Shown: positions 21,171-31,747, numbered from the stretch's first letter. The stretch is 64,000 bases of DNA from Leptobrachium leishanense (GCA_009667805.1 CM019069.1:55060422-55124421); one strand, 5' to 3'. The notes: generated by a model from the sequence alone, not told the origin. Made by a program: numbers and translations.

Positions 21171-22556
21171 TTAACCTCATCGCTACTGAGCCTTTTTACT
21201 TCACTGTGCTGAGCTCATTTTGACTGTTTTTGTGCTCATCATGTTTAACAGGGTTATCCAAAGAGATTCGAAAAGTCACCGCACGTTCGGTGACTTTTCG
21301 TTCTCTTCAATTCGGTTCCTTTTGCCGATCCCATTTCGGTGACCCTGCGGTGTATTCAGCAAGCACCACAGGGTCCCCGAATTGCAGGGAAAAGCTGCCG
21401 AAAACCTGACGAAAACTAACCGCAAAACCCACCGAATGCACGCCGAAAACCCTCAAAAACATCTGGATTAACCCGTTGAAGACGCCGGAAAAACCCGAGC
21501 AGGAGCCGATCACACGCAGCGAAGCCGCCGGAAAAAGCCGAGAAAAAGCCGAGACCGCAGACAGAGGGAGGTGAATAAATTAGCAAAACAGTTTGTATGA
21601 ATGTGAAAGTGAAAAGCTGTTTGCAAAGAAACTACTGAGCAAAAATGTCTGAAATTTACATATGAGGTCCAGGGAATGATAATAAAGAGGGCTGTCACAG
21701 AAAAAATAAGTAAACTTAAAAAATAAATAAAAAAAATCGGTCTTTTAAGAAAAAAAAAAAAATCAGAAAAATGCTTAAAATATCCTAAAAAATCTATGAA
21801 TAAAGAGACTCTTTACTGCAGAATTTTATAATGAACAGTTTATTAGATATTGAATTAAAACGAGAATATTTTTAACATTGAAGCCTATGGGATTCTCCTG
21901 AATTAACTTGCCGAATTAAACCACCGAACGGCAGGGCATTAGGGGAACCTTTCACTGCTGGTTAGTGTTCTCTGAATAGCCGAAGCAGTGCATTTTCATG
22001 GGGATTTCACTGCCCTCGAACAGGCACCGAACAGGCACCGTATTGTATGTGCAGGCAATTCGCCAGGATTTGGCGAATTGCCTGATCTCTGGATAGCCGA
22101 ATGGCCAAGAAAGGTAACCGAACGCTGATTTTCAGCGTTCGGTTACCTTTCTCAAGCAATTCGGATCTCTTTGGATAACCCTGTAAATGTAATTTGAAAT
22201 CATGTTTTGTTATAGGACCCAGACAAATTATATATCCTTTTATTCAGCTGACTCGCAGATTTAACATACTGTATCATTAGGTATATACATTATATTCTGT
22301 CAGAATGCTGTAACAAAATATATGCATTTCCTTTCACATTTCTATTATTTACAGGGTATAAATTTATTTTCCCCCATTTTGTCATCCAAACCTTTGTGGT
22401 TATATATTCTATGGGTTAAAAAAAAATCAGAAATGGGAACCTGGTACTGCATTTTTCTAAGAAAATATGCACTTTTAACCAAAACTGAAAAAAAACCTAA
22501 AATTTTTGCTTGTGTTTTAGTGGATTGAGTTTTATGAATAATATAATTAACAGAGT
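21171..22556. repeat. Family K repeat, interrupted by family B
   Basis: The parts 21171-21248 and 22187-22556 together match 41.25-42.16 kb: 'tgtgctgagct', 'gctcatcatgttta', 'gacccagacaaattatat', 'catttctattatttacag', 'ttatgaataata'. A minus-strand piece is at 59432-59611, where the edge reads TTAACCCCTTCACTGCTGAG. It is probably a TTAA-type non-autonomous DNA element. Here it carries the family B insertion. Confidence 0.72.
21249..22183. mobile_element. Family B element, copy 3, with TAA duplication
   Basis: A complete 935-bp copy with ends CAGGGTTATCCAAAGAG and CTCTTTGGATAACCCTG and an exact flanking TAA (21246-21248, 22184-22186). The uninterrupted target is visible in the paralogous K sequence at about 41320-41360 ('catgtttaaacgtgttatga'). 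Both ends have terminal hairpins (CGAAAAGTCACCG.. on the left, GGTAACCGAACGCTG../..CAGCGTTCGGTTACC on the right). It is non-coding. Confidence 0.93.
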
Positions 22557-23030
22557 TATTCAAAGAGAGACAAATTGGCTCCGAAATTGCACCAAACTGT
22601 GAAATTCCCTGTACGGTGCAATTTCGAAGCCATTTGACTATTCAAAAGCAGGCAGGTCACAAAATATTGCTGAATTGCCAGCGAAATACTGTTAATAAAT
22701 GTTCGGCTGCAGTGAAATTCTCCATAGAGAAGTAATGGTTAATCAATTTTTTTTTTGAGGAAGTATTTTACCAGGAAGGATACATTGAGATTTCTCTCGT
22801 TTTCAAGTATGTCCTGGGTGGCGAGTATGTACCGTTGGGTGTCTTGCCCAAGGACACGTACTGGAGAGGTGCTCTGGCTGGGATTGAACCTATGTCTCCA
22901 CAGTCTCTCTCCACAGTTATAGAGCAGTGATGTTACCTCTACTCCACCCAGCCGGTACCTATTCAGAGAACACCGAACAGCACCGAAATGTCAGTGAAAT
23001 GCCCTGATTTTCAGTGGTTACATTCGCCTG
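22557..23030. mobile_element. Family B relative, minus-like orientation, truncated
   Basis: It starts CAGAGTTATTCAAAGAGAG. It continues with 'gaaattgcacc..ggtgcaatttc' pairing, then 'attcagagaacaccgaacag', 'gaaatgccctgattttcagt' and 'cattcgcctggttgaa', which match family B. It is interrupted by a SINE at 22757-22955. The distal half of family B is missing. Confidence 0.65.
22757..22955 (-). mobile_element. Family F SINE, full length with tRNA-like head, minus strand
   Basis: The sense strand (minus) starts 'taccggctgggtggagtaga', with an A-box-like TGGAGTAGAGG. About 45-50 bases on it has a B-box-like GGTTCAATCCC, the internal Pol III promoter layout of tRNA-derived SINEs. A middle part with 'gggcaagacacccaacgg' follows. 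The 3' end 'acatacttgaaaacgagaga'..'tatccttcctggtaaaat' is shared with the truncated copies and was probably borrowed from a LINE. Confidence 0.8.
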
Positions 23031-23035
23031 GTTGA

Positions 23036-23133
23036 ACCCCTTAAGGACCACTGATGTACATAGTATGTCCTGGGGAAAATTCCTCTAAAGGACCAAGGAT
23101 GTACTATTTACGTCATGGTCCTTTAATCCACCT
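23036..23133. mobile_element. Short TTAA-type MITE fragment
   Basis: It begins AACCCCTTAAGGACCACTGA, contains 'gtacatagtatgtcctgggg' and ends 'catggtcctttaat'. The two ends pair (AAGGACC/GGTCCTT). This ACCCCTTAAGGACC end resembles the ends of other TTAA-flanked elements here. Confidence 0.55.
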
Positions 23134-23283
23134 CCCTTCCTATACTCACCTCTCTGGCCGAGGTCCCATGCCGGACTGGCTTCCTTGATGTTTTTTTTCT
23201 ACAGAGCAAGGCACCACCCTTTGGTAGGAGCCTGTAGGCAAATGCCTACTTTGCCTATTTATAAATCAGGCCCTGCCTATATG

Positions 23284-24873
23284 ATCCATCATAATTCTGT
23301 GACAGACGTCATAATGCGTGTTACAATGGATGCATTTAGTTCGCTCATGTGGCTCCAGCCTTAGACTGCCACTAACCTGGAGAGAATAAAGATATTTTCT
23401 GAGGTTCCCTGCAGAAGAATGGGCTCTGTGTGACTCTTTGACATTGGGAGAGGTTCTGTTTTCCTTGCACCTCTTTGTACCCTTAGTAACTACAAATATG
23501 AGATCCCTGATTTTGTCTGATACAGCAACAAGTTATCAAGTGGCTAAAACCAGGAGAGGCATTGTTGTAAAAATCGAAATTCAGGTTTGTTATAATGAAT
23601 TTTTTATACATATCAGTTCATCCTGGAGTGCAGAGCCCGTATTAGGTGAGCCAGAGCTCTCCCTGTATTCTGTCCTCTCTTTGGCTGTTGTAATGCAGCA
23701 GCAAAGTTTTCGAACGTTTTGTTACACTGGGTGTGAGAGCTGCTCCTCAATGCTTGTTTACAGTAAGAAAGTGTGAAAAAGAGAGAGATAATCTTGATTT
23801 AAAAAGTAAGGCAAATCGGGTTTCGTTATGCCAATGATTGTTTTTCATTGGATTACTATGCAAAAGTTAAGTCGATTTGGGGAGTGAAGGGGTTAAAAGT
23901 AAGGAAACCAACAATTTTTGGGCGGAAGAGCCATTATCTGGTATTTTGAAGCAGTGTAATTTTCCAATTAGGTAATCCACAAAGCCAACAAGATCCCTTG
24001 TCATAGACCGCCATTCATTTTTTATTTGAAACCTATTGACACTTGATTACAGTAAACTGTTTTAACATGTCATCCGACATAGCTGTTACAGTCTCCTCTC
24101 TTGATTGTATTGCTTTTTCATTAGCTCATAGAATCTGGTAACCTGCTACCGTGTATGTCACACTATATGTTAAGAAAAAAAAGACGATGCCAGACAAAGC
24201 TATCATTACAGTTCTCCTATCTCCGTCTATATTCTTCGGCAAGAGCACTTCAATTAAAGTTGCTTTCGAGTAACTTAAACTTTGTCTTGCATGGAGAGGA
24301 AGATACTGTATCTCTGAGTATTGTATTTCGAACGACAACACTAATCAAATCCTCAGCTTCACAGAGGCCGGGGAAGTCTTACGTTACACAGATAGGGAAA
24401 TCCAGTATCCTTTTCTAACTTCTCAAGGCATCTAATGTAGTAACACCTCTCATAACTACTAAAATCACCGGCTTAATTTCTTCTTTCTTTTTCTAAAAAT
24501 GGCACGCTTGAGAGTGACACTGATAAAACTATACCGAGGTGACGCTGTTTCAAAGGCAGTGATACATCTTCACTTATGAAAAAGGCTGTTTCAAGCCAAA
24601 ATACTGAGGTTTCTTGATAACAAGTTGCTCGTTTCACTGCTTAATGAAGGACCTTTGGTTTTGGAGTTTTCTTTTAGTTTTCATTTATTTACAGGAATAT
24701 TATTGAGTTCAAAATATTTTTAAACTTACATTGTTTTAATCTTTGATCCAGGACAACAATCTGCAGGAAAATTTACTTCTTTTTTTAATAATTCACCATA
24801 AACGGGTTACCTATGCATCCCATCATTCAACTAAACGTTATGCAATTATTATTATTTATTTTAAGTTAAGTCA
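23284..24873. other. No recognised feature
   Basis: The left edge ('gctcatgtggctccagcctta') may be the flank of another small DNA element. The rest shows no supported gene; the 112-codon frame at 23438-23776 has no family motif. Confidence 0.4.
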
Positions 24874-24919
24874 GTGGTAGTGAAGACTTCTATTGCAGAG
24901 ACCTGTTTCTTTATGAATG

Positions 24920-25200
24920 CAGGGCCCTACAAAACTCTCCATAACCGCGATCCTGCCTACATCTCCTCCCTTATTAGCAGGTACATCCCGCCCCTACCAC
25001 GAGGCTCGGCCAATGATCTGATGCTATCAGTTTCCAGGACCCGCACCCACGACTCTCGTCTTCAGGACTTCTCCTGCGATGCCCCCTTTCTATGGAACTC
25101 TCTCCCCGCAACATCAGACTCTCCCTGTCTCTCCAGTCCTTCAAGAAGTCTCTGAAAACATATTACTTTCGAGAAGCCTATTGGCTCACTCCATAAACCA
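24920..25200 (+). mobile_element. L2 LINE fragment (ORF2 C-terminal coding)
   Basis: The translated order is YKTLHNRDPAYISSLISRYI, then RTRTHDSRLQDFS, then APFLWNSLP, the C-terminal region of L2 ORF2 (compare [19 protein letters not shown] at 0.8 kb). It has no RT core and is a short internal fragment, diverged from the 0-1.3 kb copy. Confidence 0.85.
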
Positions 25201-25229
25201 TGTATAAAATTATTTGGCACTCGCAAAAC

Positions 25230-25510
25230 CACTTTATACCTGGTTTATTGAGGTGGAATTGTGCACCTTTTTTTTGTGTTCGCAAAACGAATGATGATCA
25301 ATATTTTATTGCTCATCATTCCAGGGCTAATGGTGGTGTGCACGTCGTATACAAAGTATAGGACGCACAAACCAGCAATATTAACGCACAAAAGCCGAGC
25401 GGTAACACAAGTTGCCACGTTAGAATATCAAACAGTACGTTAACGATTGCGTGGGACTCCACAATAATTACAGAACCTCATGCAACCCTTACTGCACCGG
25501 AACAGGGCCC
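25230..25510. repeat. Possible A/C-type element remnant
   Basis: The stretch is rich in 'acgcacaaa' and 'gtacgttaacgattgcg' and ends 'gaacagggcccata', recalling the GGGCCC termini of families A and C. The match is weak and only the right end is convincing. Confidence 0.35.
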
Positions 25511-25875
25511 ATAGTGTGTGACTTTCACTTGGCCTCAATGCCGGAATTTCTGTAATTCTGAAATATACTTAGCACAATGGAACTTCTGTTTTGCATTTGT
25601 CAATAAGGGACTATTCACTATGTACCATCATTTCACTGTAGTTGCAAACAACGGTAAATATACGCATTGTTGCAAAAACGGTGAACCTCTTTTATCCACA
25701 AACTTCAACAATGGCAGCGTTGCTCTTCTGTGAAAGAAAACTGTATAACAACCGAAAAACCATTGAAAACTCCATTTGAAACAACAGTGAAAACTACGCA
25801 GAACTTCAGCAGGCCCTATGGTAAACACAACTGTGAAAACATCTTCTTGAATTCACTGTAGTTGTGCCCTAGTTA
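25510..25875. repeat. Possible foldback repeat
   Basis: 'actattcactatgtaccat' near 25610 and 'gaattcactgtagttgtgcc' near 25855 resemble each other and the repeat at 54.1-54.33 kb ('agttattcactgaccaccat'). 'gcattgttgcaaaaacggtg' recurs there as 'ctgcaaaaacagt'. I treat it as a decayed non-coding repeat. Confidence 0.35.
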
Positions 25876-25920
25876 ATCCACCATTTTTTGACTAAAACAA
25901 TGTAAAGCAATGTTGGTTAA

Positions 25921-26624
25921 CCCCCTTCCCTCCCAAAATCGAGTTTACTCGATCTTGCATTGTAATACACTGAAAAGCAATCATTAGCATAAAACCCGCC
26001 AATTTTTACACCTTTTTAAAGCAAGAATAGTGTGTCTCCTGAGGAGAAACAAAATCCACTGCCTTAACTGTCTCCAGTCACCCTGGAGAGAGATACACAA
26101 GCTGTAAATAGCAGTTCCGATCTTCACTCCAACTAATTGTCCAGAAACTTTGCCGCCGCATTACAACAGCCAGGGAGAGGGCAGAATACAGGGAGGTCTC
26201 TGGGATAGCTCACTGCTCTACAGGGATAAGAATTAGGGGGTTGAAATGACTGAAATCACTGTACAGTACAGATACAAGGTGTTACTGTAATTTCCATACA
26301 CAGGCATTATGCCACATAGTTCTTTTTATATATAATCTCATTATTATCACTGCACATACCCATAAGCAGGAGATCTGACAATTTTTTATTATTTATCACA
26401 TTTACTGTATTTGAAAAAAAATGCCTTTTCTGCCTGTATGCTATTAATGCAGATCCATGTCAAATTGTGTGATAAAAAAGGACACTGGCTAGAGTTCAGA
26501 ATGTTTCATTCCAGCAATATTTCTGTAAAGGTAAACAAAGACATGAAAACAATTATTTCTGTGCCTTGTTTCAAATTATTGATATCATAAAAAATTCAAG
26601 AAATATTGATTGGTAGTGAAGGGG
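25921..26624. mobile_element. TTAA-flanked non-autonomous element (family I)
   Basis: It is flanked by TTAA at 25917-25920 and 26625-26628. The ends CCCCCTTCCCTCCCAAAATC and TGGTAGTGAAGGGG are imperfect inverted repeats related to the elements at 36.05 and 39.96 kb. TTAA duplications with CCC-type ends are typical of piggyBac-like elements. At 704 bp it shows no transposase. Confidence 0.7.
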
Positions 26625-26980
26625 TTAATGAATAGATCCTTCAATCTTTGGTGCTCTGAGCCTTAACATTGTAAAAGAATAAACCTAAAAGCGAACACTC
26701 TGATCATTTATTTAAATGAATACAAAAACGTTGGGTGATATGAATTATACATGAAATAGAAGCAAGCTTATCTTGATGCAGTAAATTGATAGTTGTCAGT
26801 GTTTTACATATAGTAAACCATGTGTGCTAATATGCCAGTTTGTCTTTGGTAACTGTAGCTAGAAGCCCATTGGAAGGCAGAAGCTGAGGCTTTCTGTTTG
26901 CATATAGGTGGATTACTGATGCCACTTAGTGGTCATTTATGGGTATTACAATCTTTTAAAGGGCAACTGATGCTGTCTGA

Positions 26981-27190
26981 CTACATGTAAAAAATTGTCT
27001 TGCTAGACAATCCACAAGGTTGAGAAACAGGATATAATTTCACATCACAATCATGGAGATGTTTGAATGGATAGACAGGTTTATACAGGACTCCTTTCTT
27101 GGCAATAAATGATCTTCCCTTAAGCTTTTGCTCATGTGCTGTGAGAGTGATAGGGGCCTTTTGCACATTTTCTCTGAACTCCAGGGAGCC
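26981..27190 (-). pseudogene. Coding-like fragment of unknown origin
   Basis: The minus strand reads about 70 residues without a stop. It contains AHEQKLKGRSFIAKKGVLYK and, further on, VKLYPVSQPCGLSSKT. The mixed composition and codon use look like real protein sequence, not repeat-derived translation. It is cut at its 5' side by a family E element (27203). I do not recognise the family. It could be a processed pseudogene piece, an isolated exon, or a fragment of a larger transposon. Confidence 0.4.
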
Positions 27191-27202
27191 CTGCTTGTTT
27201 TA

Positions 27203-27595
27203 GGCTAGGGTCAGATGAACGCATTTTTTACGTCTACCGTCAAAAAGTGCGTTGATGTGTTCGAACACATTTTGATAGCGATAGCGGTCATACGATGCGC
27301 AATGTCGGTCATATTTTTTGACGGAGCTATAAAAAACAAATGGATGTGATGTAGGCCAGACATGTGCAGCGTCTGACGTCTCCTAATCACGCACACACGC
27401 CGCTATGCCGACGCAGCGCACTCTGTGCGTCAGTACTAGTGGTTCCACGTTCTCAAAAAAATGCATTCATTTGCCGCTTGCGTGGCGCGGTCGAACTTCG
27501 TATATTGGCCATCATTGGACGTCATTTGCTGCTACTACGGCCGTATTAAAATGCGGCTCGACACATGTTCGCACTGCGTTCGTCTGACCCCAGCC
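27203..27595. mobile_element. Family E (PIF/Harbinger-like) element
   Basis: The ends are GGCTAGGGTCAGATGAACGC and GCGTTCGTCTGACCCCAGCC with flanks TTA and TTG. It is 393 bp with the family block 'acttcgtatattggccatca'. It is closest to the 20.05-kb copy. Confidence 0.87.
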
Positions 27596-27994
27596 TTGCT
27601 GGGCTTGTGTTCCCAACATGAGTGGAGATTTTTAAAGATGTGATCAGATTTTATCACTGTTTACGTGGTGCTGTGTGAATTCCTGTCAGAATCTTATAAG
27701 TGTCTCAATGTACATATTTTTTCACTATTAATTGGATTTCTTTAAATCTTTGATTCTTTTTTACACTGATTTGAACAAATAGAGATGCTGAGGATTTTAA
27801 TAGCTGATTGTGAAAGCTATGATTGAGGAAATACTTGAGTTCAAATCTAAATAGCAACTTCTTATCCAGCTTTAATCGAGTTGATGTTTGTATTTGATTT
27901 CTTTGCAACTAAACTGTCTTTACTGAAGAATTTGATATTTATGTTCCAATAGCTGTCAAGTCACATTACATTGTCGAATTTGTCAAGATACAAG

Positions 27995-28449
27995 CAGGGC
28001 CGGTGTTCTGTTGAAACCCTATAACCCCGTCAGAATGCAGGATTGACGTCTTCACGGTCTGCGTCTGAGCTGCTGAGACGGTCACGTGATAGGAGGTTTG
28101 GCTTCAGGATGCAGTCTCATTGATGGTTCTCTGCAATTAATGGGCTACCTGCAGCTGAGCCTCGCATCACTAGGTTAGTGGCCCGTCAGTTGCAAAGACC
28201 CACCAATGAGACTGCATCCCACGGCCGAGGCTCCTAACAGCAGCTCCGACGCAGGATGTGATGACCTCGGTCCTGCATTCTGGCAGGTTTATAGGCTTTT
28301 GACTGAACACCCACCAATGTGACTGCATTCTGTGGCCATGCCTCCTATCATGTGACTGGCTCAGCACTGCAGCTCAGATGCAGGTCGCTCGTGATGACGA
28401 AGGTCCTGCATCCCGATGGGGTTGTAGGGTTTTGGCAGAACACTGGTAC
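27995..28449. mobile_element. Foldback element with about 50-bp inverted ends
   Basis: The left end CAGGGCCGGTGTTCTG..ACCCTATAACCCCGTC..ATGCAGG is the inverted counterpart of the right end CCTGCATCCCGATGGGGTTG..AGAACACTGG. The middle has a duplicated block ('caccaatg(a/t)gactgcat(c/t)c', 'gcctccta'). It is CpG-bearing and does not encode a protein. No duplication was identified. Confidence 0.65.
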
Positions 28450-28964
28450 ATCCAGTCCATGAATCACAAGCTATCACCCCAGCCGTGGATTGCAAAATAC
28501 AGCTTCCCAGTCAGGCGCTGGTAGGTAATGCGATTGTTCCTAAGGGATGCTGACTGTATCCTGATGTATGCTACAGTATGTCTGTTCTAACAGGCATAAT
28601 GCTTTAACATGGCCATAGAGCAGGATGCATCAGTCCCAGCGCACTCAGAAAGGCTCACTGCAAAGAATGGAAATGCAATTTCGTAGTGCTCCTACCTCTA
28701 CAGCATGCCTGTCTGATTGCACCAGAGAGGATGAGGAGAGCACTCTCTCTGTCTCTGTGCTCATTCAGGGAATATGAGATTATGGTCAAGCTATGAGAGT
28801 GCCCCTTTCTTGCACAGTAAACACACACGGTGCTCTTCTGCAGTGTGCCGCTATGCTCCAGACATAGATTCCAAGAAGGTAAGAGGCACTCGAGGTGTAG
28901 CATGCGCAGATCTTTATCCTAAATATACATAATCAAGGTGACACTTTGGCCCAGAAGGCCCATA
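28450..28964. other. No recognised feature
   Basis: Mixed-composition sequence without terminal repeats or coding motifs that I can identify. Confidence 0.4.
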
Positions 28965-29610
28965 TCATTATTATTATTATTATTCTTTATTTATAAAGCG
29001 CCAGCATATTCCGCAGTGCTGTACAATGGGCACAATATAGACAAGGTTACAATACATTGAACAACATTTGACAAACCAGTACAGGAGGAAACGAGGGCCC
29101 TATTCCCGTGGGAACTCACAATCTAGAAGGGTTGGAGGTGGAAACAGGAGGAGAGGACTGCAAGGTGAGAGTGATGGACTGCAAGGGGGGAGTGATGGAC
29201 TGCAAGGCGAGAGTGATGGACTGCAAGGCGAGAGTGATGGACTGCAAGGTGAGAGTGATGGACTGCAAGGTGGGAGTGATGGACTGCAAGGCGGGAATGA
29301 TGGACTGCAAGGCGAGAGTGATGGACTGCAAGGCGGGAGTGATGGACTGCAAGGTGGGAGTGATGGACTGCAAGGCGAGAGAGATGGACTGCAAGGCGGG
29401 AGTGATGGACTGCAAGGCGGGAGTGATGGATTGCAAGGTGGGAGTGATGGACTGCAAGGTGGGAGTGATGGACTGCAAGGTGGGAGTGATGGACTGCAGA
29501 ACGTGGGGTAGATAAGAAGTGGAGCTGGAAGTGAGGGGGTGCAGGAGTGGGAACAGGAAGTAGAGTACAGTAAATGGACAGACGGAGATGCCAAATTGTC
29601 ACCCATACAG
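28965..29610 (-). mobile_element. L2 LINE 3' end, minus strand, expanded by a minisatellite
   Basis: It starts with (ATT)n and 'ctttatttataaagcgccag', 'atattccgcagtgctgtaca', then 'gagggccctattcccgtggg', the complement of the L2 3' end at 1.1-1.27 kb. The next L2 segment, 'gaggactg(c/t)aaggtgagag', has been amplified into the 21-bp repeat that fills 29153-29505. Confidence 0.88.
29153..29505. repeat. 21-bp minisatellite derived from L2 3' UTR
   Basis: About 16.5 units of GGACTGCAAGGYGRGAGTGAT are present. The unit is the complement of the L2 3' UTR segment at 1068-1095 ('caatcactctcaccttacag'). The 21-bp period leaves several frames open on both strands (for example repeats of GGSDGLQ or CSPSLPP), so those translations are artefacts. 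Confidence 0.95.
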
Positions 29611-30189
29611 TCAGGGCTGCCATCAGAAACCTTGGAGCCACTTACTGAATCACTGGTTTCTGCCCCCCTTCCCTCAGCTCTGATTTCAGTAAACTAATTA
29701 GAAATAAAACCTTTTGTTCCACTTCCGCGTATTTTATTTTACATACATATTTTGTTTACGTTCCTGGTGATCCACCTCTACCTGGAGCAGACCATACTAA
29801 TTCCTCCCTCAGTAATGACTCAGAGTACTCTGACAAACCCCAAATGCTGCCACCCACCGGGAGGTTTCCTGGTATCCCGTTAGGCAAGATCTACGTGACA
29901 TGAATAGGCCGCTATTTTGGTTTGGCACGTTCTGGTGTCCCTGGGAGCCAGTGGCGTCACTAGGGTTGGTGTCACCCAGTGCGGTAACTTATGGTGTCAC
30001 CCCCCCCTGAGTTTTACGGATTTTTTTTAACTACTCTTACTCCTGAATCAGTACTCACATATAACACTGAATGCTCATACAGACAGCGCACATTACTGTG
30101 AGGTTTATTGCTGTGGAGCTCTCTCATATGCTCACACAAATTTTTCCAACTGCCAGCAAGTACGGTGCCTGTTCGAAGGCAGTGAAAAG

Positions 30190-31425
30190 ACACATGGATA
30201 TATATTGCCCCCAGCAGCTCTGGATATATTGCCCCAGCAGCTCTGGATATATTGCCCCCAGCAGCTCACCCATGGATATATATTGCCCCAAGCTCACATA
30301 TGGATATATTGCCCCAGCTCACAATTCTATATTGCCCCCAGCAGCTCACCCATGGATATATATTGCCCCAGCTCACATATGGATATATTGCGCCTCAACT
30401 CACATATGGATATATTGCCCCAGACCAGCTCACACATGGATATATTGCCCCAGACCAGCTCACACATGGATATATTGCCCCCAGACCAGCTCACACATGG
30501 ATATTGCCCCAGCTCTCATGGATATGCCCCCAGCACACATGGATACTGCCCCAGCAGACATGGATACTGCCCCCAGCAGACATGGATACTGCCCCCAGCA
30601 CACATGGATACTGCCCCAGCTCACATGGATATGCCCCAGCTCCCAGCTCTCATGGATATGCCCCAGCAGCTCTCATGGATATGCCTCAGCTCTCATGGAT
30701 ATGCCCCAGCAGCTCTCATGGATATTGCCCTCAGCTCATGGATATGCCCCAGCAGCTCTCATGGATATTGCCCCCAGCTCGATATGCCCCAGCATCTCTC
30801 ATGGATATGCCCCAGCAGCTCTCATGGATATGCCCCAGCAGCTCTCATGGATAATGCCCCAGCTCCTCTATGGATATACTGCCCCAGCTCCTCTCATGGA
30901 TATTGCCCCAGCTCCTCTCATGGATTTTGCCCCAGCTCCTCTCATGGATTTTGCCCCAGCTCCTCTCATGGATATGCCCCAGCTCCTCTCATGGATTTTG
31001 CCCCAGCTCCTCTCATGGATATGCCCCAGCTCCTCTCATGGATAATGCCCCAGCTCATGGATATGCCCCAGCTCATGGATAGGCCCCAGCTCATGGATAA
31101 TGCCCCAGCTCATGGATAATGCCCCAGCTCATGGATATGCCCCAGCACATGATATGCCCCAGCTTATGGATAATGCCCCAGCTCATGGATATGCCCCAGC
31201 TCATGGATATGCCCCAGCACATGGATAATGCCCCAGCTTATGGATAATGCCCCAGCTCATGGATAATGCCCCAGCTTATGGATATTGCCCCAGCTCATGG
31301 ATATGCCCCAGCCCATGGATATGCCCCAGCTTATAGATAATGCCCCAGCTCATGGATAATGCCCCAGCTCATGGATATGCCCCAGCTCATGGATAATGCC
31401 CCCAGCTCATGGATAATGCCCCAGC
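30190..31425. repeat. Minisatellite of 17-24-bp units inside hAT
   Basis: The core ATGGATATGCCCCAGC is joined by variable linkers (TC, AGCTCTC, TCCTCTC, TCACAC). Blocks of like units are grouped: 'tattgccccagctcacata' at the left, AGCAGCTCTC in the middle, CTCCTCTC then plain AGCTC at the right. This shows successive local amplifications. Open frames of up to 324 codons across it (repeats of HGYAPA or MDMPQL) are by-products of the repeat. Confidence 0.95.
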
Positions 31426-31448
31426 TCACCTCCTGCACCGCGTGTTCT

Positions 31449-31595
31449 GCTCCCTCTGAGCATCCGGCGGCATGGAGCTTGGGCGCTCGCCTGGGGGAGC
31501 CACGTGACCAGCCGCGATCTCGCGAGAACTCGGCTGGTGACGTGTTTCTCCCAGGCGAGCGCCGAAGCTGCATAGCTTCGGACGCTCGCAGGGAG
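31449..31595. repeat. Inverted repeat near the right end of the hAT
   Basis: Inner arms GCGCTCGCCTGGGGGAGCCA.. (31483-31514) and ..TCTCCCAGGCGAGCGC (31531-31562) surround 'cgatctcgcgagaact'. Outer parts pair more weakly (GCTCCCT../..AGGGAGC). The arms include CACGTGACC. The layout parallels the inverted repeat in the 9.7-kb hAT. Confidence 0.85.
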
Positions 31596-31747
31596 CGAAC
31601 ACTGCGTCGCAGGGTCAGACACCCGCCCTTAGGGTGACGGTGTCACTCTAAGGGCGGGTGTCACCTGGTGCGGGCCGCACCCCCCGCCCCCACATAGCGA
31701 CGCCACTGCTTGGAGCCACAGTGCCACTGAACATATTTATTTATAAA

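Larger units (their letters stand above)
19798..23275. mobile_element. Composite hAT element (3.48 kb) containing younger insertions
   Basis: The left end is CAGGGCCAGATTTACATGG. The right end, ATTTATAAATCAGGCCCTG, has the outermost bases in inverted order. The flanks are CCTATACG (19790-19797) and CCTATATG (23276-23283), a 7/8 match expected of an old hAT duplication. Inside lie two family E elements, a K-type segment, a family B element, a B relative and a SINE. I infer one ancient hAT that served as an insertion target; no transposase frame remains. Confidence 0.65.
29949..31708 (+). mobile_element. hAT-type element with expanded minisatellite
   Basis: The ends are CAGTGGCGTCACTAGGG and CATAGCGACGCCACTG. 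The flanks are CTGGGAGC (29941-29948) and CTTGGAGC (31709-31716), a 7/8 duplication. It contains one ~55-bp 'attactgtgaggtttattgc' satellite unit (about 30087-30140), a minisatellite of about 1.2 kb (30190-31425) and an inverted repeat (31449-31595). It belongs with the inverted element at 37.61-39.37 kb, which shares both terminal regions. No transposase is present. Confidence 0.9.

Noticed and set aside
22757..22955. Possible tRNA gene because of A and B box-like motifs
   Set aside because: The sequence does not form a cloverleaf with an acceptor stem, and it continues into a SINE body present in several copies.
29068..29641. Frames encoding GGSDGLQ, VMDCKA and CSPSLPP repeats on both strands
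   Set aside because: These are translations of the L2-derived 21-bp array; five frames open together is not expected of a real gene.
30071..31119. 304-324-codon frames with MDMPQL/HGYAPA repeats
   Set aside because: Same cause: three overlapping frames open at once over the hAT minisatellite, with no conserved domain.
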